64,000 bases of DNA, taken from the NCBI GenBank assembly GCA_004794655.1, contig SMMW01000147.1, forward strand, positions 1,796,001-1,860,000, read 5' to 3'. Within the stretch, counting starts at the first letter, position 1. Every line of letters begins with the position of its first letter. The notes under the pieces were generated by a model. That model made no database searches. It had not been told where the DNA came from and worked only from the letters and a program-made list of their open reading frames with translations. Made by a program: the position numbers and the translations under genes. Positions 39,061-49,081 of this stretch are shown in pieces. The DNA comes from Marisa cornuarietis. Lineage: Eukaryota; Mollusca; Gastropoda; Architaenioglossa; Ampullariidae.

Positions 39061-40013
39061 AGTCTACATTGACGAAGATGTCTTTGTAATCGGCCTCGCT
39101 AGTACTGGTGCACAGATTCGGTGCATCGGGAGGTGATAGATTTACGATCACCTAATATTGCACTTGTCCAAGGCTAAACAGACAGCAAGCATTTTTCATG
39201 TCGGTTTTACGGGACGTCAAGCCCTTCACGGAGCCTCTTTCTTCCCCATTATCAAGCCGCAGCTTGTCTCAGCAATGTGGGAAGCTGAGTCACTTGCACT
39301 TTCCTGCTGTAAATGTTCTGAACGTGAAGAATGTCTTCAAAGACGCATTTCAACAACATTTCATGTAATTATAAACAAAACCCGAGATATTTCACGGCAA
39401 TAGAAAGTTCTCAAAATAAAATGTTCTTTAATGGAAACAACTTCAGAACAATGTCTTAACCAGTGAAAATGCTGTTGACCGCAGTGCAATACACAAGTGA
39501 AGACCCCTTATATTTTTTTCCTTTTTAATGCGCCGAGAGAAATGATAGATCTGTAGCGAGGGATGTCATTATCTAGCATGGTGTGTTGTGGCTAAGCAGT
39601 CGTAGATAGCAACCTCCGAGAAAGGGAAAGCTGATGCTGAGCTTCCTGCCGATGGCTCGCTAGCGCTTGATAAGTAATGTTATCGTATTACTCTTTCGAG
39701 ATGTAGTTCACTATGTTGAACAAAGCTATTTGACATCTCTACAAAGTTTGCCAAGCAACTATACTTAGAAGGCAAAGATATGCACACAGTATGGATATTT
39801 AAAAAAATTAAATACTTGAAATCTAACATGAGCATCGTTAGATTGTTCTAAGTTAGATCATTGGTGTACATCATCTCCAACTATGTCTTTTCTTCCATTT
39901 TCTTTTTTTTCTGAAAGTAATATTTCTTCCGGCTGCGTAGAGACGTTAATTAAAGTCAATCATAGACTTAAAAATATGTGTTGATTTGCTTCATTTTTTA
40001 AATTTCGGCTCAC

Positions 40014-40358
40014 CTTGCCAAAAAAAAATGTAACAGAATTCGTTTTACTGAAATTGTAGTACAGCACGCAGTTTTTTCTAAAGACGGTCAAATTGGAAAT
40101 GCGACCCAGAACAGTGCCATTATCGTACAAGACACACATAAAGTCCTCTTCCCCAGGAAAATCTTTATTACAACTCGGCCAAGAAATTTCTTCTTCTTCA
40201 CATGACTTTATCACTACCCCTTCCAGTTTCATCGTGGGTGTGACAGCTGTGTACGAGGCCATGGCACAAATCAGGAGTTCAACGGAGATTGTGTGCAAGA
40301 GCCTGACAAGTACAGTCTGGCTGTGATAGCTGTGTGCAAGGGCCGGACATGATTTAGA
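40014..40358 (-). CDS. Exon of an unrecognised extracellular protein
   Basis: Read on the minus strand, this 345-nt segment starts after a good acceptor (CTCCCTTCCTCCTCACAG, 40376-40359) and ends at a good donor (GGCAAG then GTGAGC, GT at 40013-40012). It is open throughout: 115 codons, phase 0 at both ends. The translation has a hydrophobic segment (LLHTISVELLICAMASYTAV) that looks like a signal peptide, then a domain with Cys at SCEEEE, PSCNK, DFMCVLY and RKNCVLYYN, and three N-glycosylation sequons (NGT, NLT, NFS). An extracellular, possibly Ig-like or other disulfide-bonded domain is my inference; I do not recognise the family. Initiation is unclear: the in-frame ATG in a strong context (GCCATGG) lies inside the hydrophobic segment, so the true start may be in an upstream exon. 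A SINE lies directly upstream of the acceptor. No further exon is confidently linked. Confidence 0.5.
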
Positions 40359-40380
40359 CTGTGAGGAGGAAGGGAGATTG

Positions 40381-40538
40381 ATGTTTTACCCCCGAGCCAG
40401 CAACTAAGGCTATATCACGGCAAGGCAGCCAGCTCTGTAAACAGATGCACTATGCAGAGAAAAAAAAACAGCGTGCCTGAGACGAGAGCTGAACCCAGGA
40501 CAGCCAGCTCTCACTGTATTGGTGACAGGCGCTGACCG
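40381..40538 (-). mobile_element. tRNA-derived SINE, copy 1
   Basis: On the minus strand it has a tRNA-like head (TCGGTCAGCGCCTGTCACC, A-box region; then CTGGGTTCAGCTCTCG, B-box region), a body (CTGTTTACAGAGCTGGCTGCC) and a conserved tail (GATATAGCCTTAGTTGCTGG then CTCGGGGGTAAAACAT). The same order and most bases recur at 47851-48007 in the same orientation. Its 3' end lies about 23 bp upstream of the first base of the 40358 exon, so the element abuts that exon's polypyrimidine tract. Confidence 0.85.
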
Positions 40539-41589
40539 AACTCAGTCTGTGAGAAATGTATATAAGGAACGAGTATTAAACACTGCAGTTGCACACCATC
40601 CCATCCGTTACATTGACGGTTTGATCGCATCCAAGTGTGGTTTGTTCTCGGGGATGTACACACGATTCTGTGGGCTGCTTTCGCTCTTCGTGCAAAGTCT
40701 AATAATTTAAAAGGGGTCATGGCATGGCCACATGGTGGTGAGCGGACGTTTGCACATCTTGACTGTCGTCTTCTGCCGCCCGCCTCCTGTTATAGATGGC
40801 TTTCCCTTCACAGTTCAACAGCCGTGCTAGAGATAGGCTTCGTGCTATCCCAATTGAGGTCGGATCTTGGTCAATAAACGCTGCCACTTTAATTGGCGCG
40901 GCTAACTCAGCGCACGTGCCATCGGTTGCATCTTCTCAGCGAACGTTCGCCAGAGGAGACTTGTTCCCACCCGCTTGTCCTCCTCTCTGGACACGTAACA
41001 AGCTCATCGCAGCCCAGCGCTGTAGGGTCGATTCCATGCCTGTCAAGTGGCAAAGTGACTGTCAGGAGGACACACTTGTCTGGAGGCTACTGTGGTAGAT
41101 TCCGATGATAGAGATAAGCCGCTGTTGGTTTTTACGCGTCCGTACGTATTCTGCATCTGTTTAATCAAAATGACCTCTAAATATTTCTAACAAAGATTCT
41201 CTCTTGCCGGAATAGTGTCTTCAATAGTTTTTTTTTATTTTAGGAAGAAAGCATTTTTAAATTTCATGGAAAACTCTTTCCTCTCTCGAATCACTGACGC
41301 TGAGATGGAAAGAACTCGTTTGTTCAGATGTGTGAGTATTTCCATACTGTAGTCCAACAACAGACATGGTAGAGATTCTGTATGGGCATTTCCATACAGT
41401 ATACAAACAACAGACAGGGTTCAGAACCTCCCTCAACCCTAAAAATCGAGTTATCTAACACATTTTGCACCGTCAGACTTAAATGTAGCGGTCGGTGCTA
41501 TTTAAAGACCTAATAGGGCGGAGAATGTCAGCAACTTGACCTCACAGAGGACACCCTTAGCACCGCTTAAAGGATTGGTTCACTATAAG

Positions 41590-42032
41590 CTCAGTCATCT
41601 GTGAGAACAACACTATCGTTTAAAGTCTGCAGAATCTCATGCCTTAGACTTTGGACAGGATGGAAGACTATGATAGAGAACAAGAGAGAGAGAGAGAAAG
41701 ACAGCAGAAGGGAGAAAGCATCGGGGCAGGGAAGTAGAGAGTATAGTGGCAACTTGCTAGAGGCCAGTGGGTGGAGCACGAGCATAGCATGTCAGCTGAA
41801 CTGGCGCCTGTGGTCCTCTGGAAATGAGTTGGGTTCTTGTTTGCTGCCACCAGCACTCGACTCTTGGGAAGACTTATTAAGAGAGGACAGCCAGCTCATG
41901 CTGCGGCACTCACTCGCATTGCTGGCAGATGAAGAGATGCAGGTCGACATGGACCCCTCACTCCAAATATCCTTCTCCCTTATTCCAGTAGTGAACCTTA
42001 TTCTTAAAATAATAATAAGAAAAAGCAGCTGA
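41590..42032. other. Open but unrecognised stretch
   Basis: A 143-codon plus-strand frame (41601-42032) runs through a GA-rich simple stretch (41683-41710) and ends in an (AT)n region. Its middle part (LPPALDSWEDLLREDSQL) is protein-like, but I recognise no domain and see no flanking splice sites. Treat it as a frame of unknown meaning, possibly transposon-derived because a LINE fragment starts within 200 bp. Confidence 0.12.
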
Positions 42033-42229
42033 TATATATATATATATATGTTTTATTTAGAAAATTCTTTTTACATATCGATTTTGCCCAGAAGAGACCA
42101 CAGGAGAAAAGTGGGGTAGCTTTATTTCTAATATTATTTACTCTGTTCCGGTGATATACGAGTACATTTTAAAAATACAGACTTTATCATTTCTGATTTT
42201 TCATGGAGAGGCTATGAAATTAGGAAATG

Positions 42230-42600
42230 AAAACAAGTTTTCTCTCAACGAAGGTCTTATAGAACCGAGTGAAATTTACAGAGTTCAACAAATGAAAACC
42301 GTCGGTTCCGGTAAAACACAACAGGTTTCGCCGGCAATTGTCCCCTTTAAGCTGGCTTTTAAAGGTAGTGCCTAGATATTTATACACCCTCATGACAACA
42401 TCACTGCGAATAGTACTTGTGACTGCGTCAGTCTTATGCCTCTTGATGTCAAAGACCATCTCCGTTGTCTCTGAGACATTCATTTGGAGGAAGTGCTCGT
42501 CACACCAGCGGTCAAAGTCAGGGGGAGCAGCACCGTGATTATGTTCATTAGTGACACAAGGGACAGCAAAGTGGTGTCATCAGGCACTGCTTTCTCTCTC
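42230..42600 (-). pseudogene. LINE reverse-transcriptase fragment
   Basis: The minus-strand translation gives PDDTTLLSLVS, then (after a frame change) DFDRWCDEHFLQMNV, then VYKYLGTTFKSQLK. This lines up with the intact LINE at 60731-62663 (FSDDTALLTLL, FVQWCDDNFLELNV, FRYLGTIFDSQLK), covering RT motif C and the segment after it. The Asp-Asp pair survives, but at least one frameshift is present, and upstream the fragment runs into a (CT)n tract at 42593-42611. It is a short dead relic of the same or a sister family. Confidence 0.75.
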
Positions 42601-43350
42601 TCTCTCTCTCGGTTGCTTTGCAGCTGTGAGTACATATAATTAACATCAGTGGTGACTAGCACCAACTTTCAGGAAAACTAGCATAAGTATCACACTGTCC
42701 GGAAAGCGACTGTTAATGTAAACTGTAGGCATTAAGACGGACAAGAAAGTATTTATAGACAAGAAGAGGCATCAAGACAGGTGTGGGCAGGCAGCAAGCC
42801 AGGTGGAGTAACAAGCAGATAAATAGAAAGAGGGACAGATAAGATTATTTTGATTGCCTGGTGGGTTAACTAAGTGATCGATCTGAATCACGTGTCCTCT
42901 CCATCCTGCCTCTCCTTTCCCCGGGGAGGAAACTGTTTCTATGACCGGGACATCACTCTTTTGTCCAAAGACGACAACCTCCTGGCCTATGTGATCCAAA
43001 ACAGACCCGCACACTTCCTTTCCTCAAGCGGCTGTTAACCAAATCCCGGAGCTTGACAAGCACTGCCTCTTGACAATTTTTACACGTGTTTGCTGCAACG
43101 CTACAGACACCTGGTTCTCTCCGAGATTTTGCCCGGGCAGCTGTGGCACTAGCCTCTAACTGTGGAAGATTTATCGAGCTCCAATTGTAAGCGTACCTCA
43201 GGAAATCTGCTTACCTTCTTTAAACATGAAACCTTGTCCTTGTCAATCAATTAAGTGCTTTCATTGTCAAAAAAGAGCTTTAGAAAGTAAGAATAGGGTG
43301 TAGGCTATCAGAGGAACCGCAGACAACATCTGTGTCAGACATAACACGTG

Positions 43351-43460
43351 AGGAGGAGGAGGATGAGAAAGAAGATGGAAAGGATGAGAAAGAAAGGGAA
43401 GGGAGGAGGAGGCAGAAAGAAGAAATAAAGGACAACAGGAGGAATAAGAACAAAATAAAT
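43351..43460 (+). repeat. Polypurine tract
   Basis: About 100 bp almost entirely of A and G on the plus strand (GAGGAGGAGGA and GAAAGAAGA motifs), with only a few pyrimidines. Such tracts can adopt triplex (H-DNA) structure; here it is simply low-complexity sequence. Confidence 0.75.
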
Positions 43461-43504
43461 AGGAGAAATAAAAAAGTGTTAGGAAATATGTGCAAAAACC
43501 CATA

Positions 43505-43775
43505 AGAAGCCGTAGGAATCATAATAACCCATAATGAGCCATAATAAGCTATGAGTCATCATAAGTGATAATGAACCGTACTAATAAGTCATCATTAGAA
43601 ACAATAAGCCGTAATATGCTATGATAGGACGTAATAAGTCATATATAAGACGTAATGAGTCGTAAACCATTATAAGACGTAATGAATCATATATAAACCA
43701 AATGAGCCGTAATAAGCCGTGTGAATCACAAACGATTATGAACCATAATAACCAGTAACAAGTCACAGTGACCCG
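43505..43775. repeat. Degenerate short-period tandem repeat (ATAAGCCGTA-like)
   Basis: More than twenty loose copies of a roughly 10-11-bp unit such as AATAAGCCGT, AATGAGTCGT or ATAAGTCAT follow each other. Spacing and sequence are both eroded. It gives a leucine- and tyrosine-rich minus-strand frame that is not a gene. Confidence 0.75.
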
Positions 43776-44334
43776 AAGTTAGCCGCAATTCAAATCGAAT
43801 ATGAAGTGTGATAACAGGCAATGGTGAAAGTCCCTGAATATTTTGACCAAACATTTTTAAATCGTTTGGATTGAGGATTGAATTTTAAGAATTGTCAAGA
43901 CCACGTGTCGAATTGTAGGAAAGTATGAAATATGGCGAGAGAATCCGCCATGAGGAGATCACAGCTCAGTCAGTCAGCAGTGATGTAGGGATAATCTCGA
44001 GATCCTAGGCCGTAGGTATTGCTCGAAAACTGTGAGACCAGGTTAAAATAAGAGAAATAAATGCGGTGGATGCATCTTTTAGTTGTTCTTCCTCATCGAG
44101 GACAACGAGAAACTCACCCTCTGCACTGTTCGAGAGTTTCACTGATGTAGCTCGATTACACATTGTCATTGTCTCATGAATAGTGACTCCTGCTGAACCC
44201 CCTCGCCAGCCTCACCAAAGCTCGTACTTAAAATGAGAGAAGTGTTTGACGCCATTTACATCCACAAAGTTGTTAGATCTTCGTCCGACTGCACTGGCCG
44301 ACAGACGCCATCTAAACAGCCGCTGACATCATCC
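43776..44334. other. No feature recognised
   Basis: Unique-looking sequence without a recognisable gene. It lies downstream (minus sense) of the coding candidate at 44335-44501, and I see no AATAAA polyadenylation signal close to it on the minus strand. Confidence 0.3.
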
Positions 44335-44501
44335 TCATCCTGCTTTCACAGCACCGACGTCCTCGAACCAAATATCTATGGAGATTTTGTTTTCTAACAC
44401 CACCGTCACACTTTCATTGTGAACTGGATTTCCGTTTTTGTCCCAAGATCCCCACAATTCCATGCTGGCACCTCCCGACATGGCACCGAGTCCAGCCACG
44501 T
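44335..44501 (-). CDS. Candidate 3' coding exon, product unknown
   Basis: On the minus strand an acceptor-like TTTAATTAAACAG (ending at 44502) is followed by 54 sense codons and TGA. The frame upstream of the acceptor is closed by TAA, as expected at a splice boundary. The codons show strong purine-first periodicity (GTG GCT GGA CTC GGT GCC), typical of real coding sequence, and the peptide reads like a globular domain (MELWGSWDKNGNPVHNESV, later ISIDIWFEDVG). I do not recognise the family. It lies on the same strand as the 40358 exon, but the present stop argues against joining them in that order. The acceptor pyrimidine tract is weak and the length is small, so chance remains possible. Confidence 0.3.
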
Positions 44502-44805
44502 CTGTTTAATTAAAGACACCAGTTAACAAGAGCAGCTTGCGTTTACCTCACAATGTAGTTTCGTGTTTTTCCAAAGGTTAACAGTCTGCGGACATAAAAA
44601 AATATTCTCCCTCATTGCAAGAGGCTATAAAAGGCAGGATGAGGCTGTCGCGGACAAGAGAATGAAGCAGGCCCGCAGAGAGCTACACGGTGAAAGGAAA
44701 AAGTGGGAGAGGAGAGAGGGAAACAAAACAAAAAAAAGACTCCTACTGTTTCTTTCTCTCTATCTGTCGGTGTCTCTTTCTCTCTCCCCACCCACCGACC
44801 CTCCG

Positions 44806-44831
44806 ACACACACACACACACACACACACAG
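44806..44831. repeat. (CA)n microsatellite
   Basis: A short CA run following a (CT)n-rich stretch (44753-44785). Confidence 0.9.
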
Positions 44832-46268
44832 ATCCAAAGTTATGTCTGACGCTGTATGATTATTCTTCGATATAACTGTTTTATGTGCTATATAAGAGTG
44901 TGTTAAATATTTTGTAAAAAGTGGGATGTGTCTTCTAATATATTTGTGATCTTTCTTAAATACATTCTCAAACACATGGGATGTATTATCCATGTATACT
45001 GTGTTTTATAACTGTGATGTCTCATATAACTATAATGTATTCTCTCATTGTGTTATTCTCCGATATCTAATCTGTTCTCTAAATATGATATATTCTTGGA
45101 CTTGAATAGGAGTAATTTATTTATTTTCTTACATGTGTGATGTTTTTCGTGTCAAAATTTCCAGGCCGTCCAACGAAGCGAACCGTCGTCACGTGACTTA
45201 TCAATGACATTTGTACATAACTGTGTACTTCACTACTAAACTATGGACATAAATCACACAGACTGCTGTTCGATTAGGCCACATACGATGTTACTTTAGA
45301 CACTCCTTCACTGTCACAACAAAAACAAAAACACTTTATGTTATACCGGCTATATCACGTGGGAATACAAGTAAATATCCAAAGGCATATCAATCCTACA
45401 CCTCTGTTAAATAAAGCAAAGCTTAATAATTTCCCCAGGGATATGTTGCACTGCTTTTATAAACATGTTCGTAAGTTTGTGTGACTTAGCCAAAAAGTTT
45501 TATTGTCGGTGCTACATAATTACTACAGTCGATGAAGCCTAAGAAGCAGGAACAGCCGTTTGGAGCAATTTTATTTTTTTAAAAAAAAAGATTACTGGGT
45601 TAATGTGATTGATGAATTTCGAATGCATGAGAATTGTAACTGTCGAGGAATTTCTGTGACAATATCAAAGTGAAACGCTCTATCTTTCCATTCAAAGGCG
45701 AACTTGACAAACCTCGATACTCTCTCATCTTGAGGGTTCAACGTATTCTGCTCAAGTGCTGTGAGCTTCACGCAGCGTTAATTCCAAAAAAAAAAAAAGT
45801 CTCATAATCTTCCTGTTTGAATCGCCATCAAGATGACGCCAGTGCTTCGTTTGTGATTGTCCGGAATCTGATCCTCCCTTTCATCTGCCAGAAAATGGCG
45901 GCTGGTGCAGTGTCGAAACTGGTAGAAAATTTAATCATTGCCGCAGCTTATGTGTGCGACGACAATAAACTTGCAGACCATAGTGCTGTGAAGATAAGAG
46001 GCACTTTAAAGGACCTCACTACTGACAAGTGTCAGTTGTTTTCTAGTCGTGGTGACGCTATCACTCGCACCAGAGCCAGCGAGCCACCATTCAAGTGCAT
46101 GCAACGACGCCAGTGAACCTGCTGCACGAGACACGTGTGAAATATGTGGTCGGCTGGCTCGTCTGATCGTCTGATCGTCTTTAGAATTAGAGTAAAAAAA
46201 AAACTTTTCCTCGAATTCCTACGGATCTTCGCTGCAACTTTCCTCAGAACTTTTCTGTCCATCGCGGT

Positions 46269-46270
<2 letters not shown>
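44832..46270. other. No gene recognised
   Basis: AT-rich at first. A plus-strand frame from 45817 to 46116 contains an ATGGCGGCT start in a fair context at about 45895, but the encoded peptide matches nothing I know and no splice donor is clear. Confidence 0.25.

Positions 46271-46346
<76 letters not shown>
46271..46346. repeat. (GT)n microsatellite, 38 copies
   Basis: A pure 76-bp dinucleotide run. Confidence 0.97.
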
Positions 46347-46347
<1 letters not shown>

Positions 46348-46439
46348 CTAAAAGGTTGTGAAATATTTTTTAGGTAGGACTTTCTGAAATTTTTGAGATT
46401 GTTTGAGACAGTCAAACAAGTCCTGACCTTTTTGCATTA

Positions 46440-46880
46440 GAGAGTTTGAGATTCATTGCTCGTGCGACGCGTGCGGGAGCGGCAACCTGTAGCGTCACGG
46501 GAATTTGCGCCCTACATCATCACATCCACAAAAGCCAACCAATCGCTTTCTCAAAACGGGTAGGCTTAGAGGCTCGCCGTTCTCGTTGCCGCACACGTCT
46601 CCTTTCGCGTCGTGGATCTCAAACTCTCTCAAACTTATCTCTCTTATGGCCGCCGACTTGGGTCACGTGATCCAGCAAGTCTTAACGCTGGGGCAAGATG
46701 CTCACACGCCCCGGTTTCTTTGTGCAGGGTGTGTGGCTAACGTAATGTTCAAAGTTTTCCTGTAAATACACAAGTCATCTTTAAACACAGTTATTTCCCC
46801 GCTCGGACCGTCCACGACCCTAAAGACAGAAGGCACGTGCATGCAGTGACACCCGTGACCTTCCTGCACGAGACACGTGT
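46440..46880. promoter_or_regulatory. CpG-richer, promoter-like patch
   Basis: This stretch is richer in CpG than its surroundings. It holds a CCAAT motif (CCAACCAATCG, about 46536-46546), a CACGTG E-box (GGTCACGTGATC, about 46661-46672), a second CACGTG-like site further on, and a GGCCGCC element. No start codon or downstream exon can be tied to it, so promoter function is only a suggestion from composition. Confidence 0.2.
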
Positions 46881-47519
46881 GGGTCGTCCCGTGACCTGGG
46901 CTACAAGTCATCCATCATGCAGACTACAGGTGTTCATGCATGTCTGTGGTTGGATACTGCCAGTGCACGATGTTTTAAGAAACCCAAGTGCAAGCTTTTT
47001 TCTACTCAAAAGCACGAGTGTGTGCGGATCTGACTGTCGCTGTTCGATGTCGTTCTGGGCGCTTAAGGTACATCCATTTTTTTTAGCCGTCCCCTGAAAC
47101 AAAATGTTTTAACTCCTCCAAGCGGCCATTTATCAAGACATAAGACGTGCGATGTGCTCATTCCTCTAAACTGATTGTGGGAGGACCTGCACGCATTCTT
47201 GTGGTCACTTCCTTCCGTGGTTGATGCAGAAGAGAAAAGTCATCTTCTGTAGCTGATGTCAATGAAAGGGCCGTTACATTGAGTTATTAAGTTCTGAAAC
47301 GCCGGTTTAGAGTAGTCTGTCGATTTTCTTTATTCTGCGACCTTTGTAGATTTCTGAAAACAAATTTATTTGATATCGTATGACGGAATGTTTATATCTG
47401 AAGGAGTGAAGGATTGATGTCTTAGCTTCATGAGTATAGCATCTGGCAGTTGTTGTCTTTTAAGCTTATTTCAGGATATTACTGTACAAAATCCTCTTAG
47501 ATCTGATAACGTTGTTAGC

Positions 47520-47521
<2 letters not shown>

Positions 47522-47584
<63 letters not shown>

Positions 47585-47591
47585 AGAGAGA
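47522..47591. repeat. (CA)n(GA)n microsatellite
   Basis: About 59 bp of CA followed by five GA dinucleotides. Confidence 0.97.
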
Positions 47592-47850
47592 AATCTGCAT
47601 GAGGCATATGGGTACAAATTTGCATGAGGCAGATGGGTACAATTACATTTAACTTTCACATTTTGCGTGCTCGCCATTTTATCTGCATTCGTCTTGACCT
47701 ACAGTGGGCCGTCATTAGCGTCTGTCTGATGACCAGACAGGCAGCCAGCATTAATGGCCAGTCGGCGGCACCACTGACAGGCGTCCACGAAGTTGATGTC
47801 TTGTGATGGTAGTCGTACAGAAAACAGAATTTTTGTTGAGTGGGGTGGGG

Positions 47851-48007
47851 ATTTACGCCGATCCAGCAGCTAAGACTATATCACGGCAAACAGCCAGCCG
47901 TGTAAACAGATGCCACATACACAGACAGAACAGTGCGCCCGAGACAAGATCTGAACCCAGGACAACCAGTCCGCACTGTATTGGTGACAGCGCTAACCGT
48001 TGCGCCC
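47851..48007 (-). mobile_element. tRNA-derived SINE, copy 2
   Basis: On the minus strand the element starts GGCGCAACGGTTAGCGC, a good pol III A box. CCTGGGTTCAGATCTTG follows (B box), then the same body and tail (GATATAGTCTTAGCTGCTGG then ATCGGCGTAAAT) as the 40381-40538 copy. The A box is better preserved here. It contributes the C-terminal part of a 240-codon minus-strand frame (47853-48575), which is why that frame is not treated as a gene. Confidence 0.87.
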
Positions 48008-48833
48008 TTTTTGTGGTAGACAAAGGGAATATGTTCATCGTGCACGTGCATCCAGTGAACATCCTCATCCGAAGAGAAATGAACACATGTAAAAATATTC
48101 TTATCGTGTGGAAAAAACATGAATATGTTGAACCACACTTATTACAGAGAAAACGTTCACGTTCATCCCATGGAAACTGTTCTTTGTATGGAAACTGTTT
48201 ATCGTATGGAAACACGCTTGTCACGTAAAAGAATGTCTGAAGTGTGGAAACATCTTTGCCTTGCCATGATACACAATGCTCAGTAACTGCTTGTGATGTC
48301 GGACCTCCGAGTAGTTGACTGACTGACTGCGCGTGTTGTGTTTCCATCAAACGCCGACTGTATGTATTAATTAATGATTTTATTAAAGCATTGTACAAGC
48401 ACATTTCACACAGCTTAAGATAAATGTCTGATCGATCCTTGCATTTGTGATGGCTGTGCCAGCAGAGCTTGACAGGAGAGATGTAGCCAATGTGGAAATA
48501 AAACCGAAGGGATGTCAACTGAATGCATCTTTCAATTGAACCGTGGACAATCTGATAACACTTAGTTTGACCCATGGTGAATTAATCACATGTATTTTGA
48601 CCAGAAGAAATAGGAATCATTTGTTCTATCGTGTGATGTATTTCAGCCGTCAGATTGTTTACAGTCTTGTGAAACAGCAGAACACAAAAAGCATAGTATT
48701 TCTGTTCACAACCACTCAATCAAGAGATGAGGATAGCGGGCTTAAACTGACATGAAAGTAATTAAGTCTTCGATACCCGATCGTATGAAAAAAATTCTCA
48801 AGCTATATATTTCATTTGTGTTGAACGTCTCAG
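48008..48833. other. No gene recognised
   Basis: The long minus-strand frame here has repetitive composition around 48080-48240 (TATGGAAAC and CGTATGGAAAC-like repeats encoding PYDKQFPYKEQFP on the minus strand) and ends in the SINE. Nothing else is identifiable. Confidence 0.35.
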
Positions 48834-48899
48834 GGCGGACCCGACTTCATGTCAGCTCCATGGCTGAACTGTTTCCATCAGCTGTCACGTGGGGAGAAG
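48834..48899 (+). other. Candidate small exon
   Basis: Acceptor-like GAACGTCTCAG ends at 48833 and a good donor (GAGAAG then GTAGGT) starts at 48900. The 66 nt are open in two frames; one contains a Met codon (MAELFPSAVTWGE). It is on the receptor's strand, 3.9 kb upstream of the receptor's first coding exon, so a 5' UTR exon is conceivable. The pyrimidine tract is only moderate. Confidence 0.22.
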
Positions 48900-49008
48900 G
48901 TAGGTTCTACCCGACTGTCAGCTCATTGTGAGAGCTTTGTTGATTGATTTCACTGAAACTGGGGTCACGTGGGGACGACTAACACGGAGGGGTGCGTGCT
49001 ACTCTTCC

Positions 49009-49010
<2 letters not shown>

Positions 49011-49080
<70 letters not shown>
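49011..49080. repeat. (GT)n microsatellite
   Basis: About 66 bp of GT ending in GTGCGTGCG. Confidence 0.97.

Positions 49081-49081
<1 letters not shown>

Noticed and set aside
41601..42032. A 143-codon plus-strand frame as a gene
   Set aside because: It starts in GA-rich simple sequence, ends in (AT)n, has no domain and no flanking splice sites; kept only as an unexplained open stretch.
44626..44633. TATAAAAG core-promoter-like motif
   Set aside because: A lone TATA match in AT-rich DNA is expected by chance, and no initiator or exon follows that I can support.
45817..46116. A 99-codon plus-strand frame with an internal ATGGCGGCT start
   Set aside because: No domain and no donor. The downstream end overlaps the repeated 45-bp motif, so conservation cannot be assumed.
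47853..48575. A 240-codon minus-strand frame, one of the longest non-transposon frames in the window
   Set aside because: Its last 50 codons are SINE sequence shared with 40381-40538, its middle is a short repeated PYDKQFPYKEQFP-like stretch, and it has no domain or splice signals.
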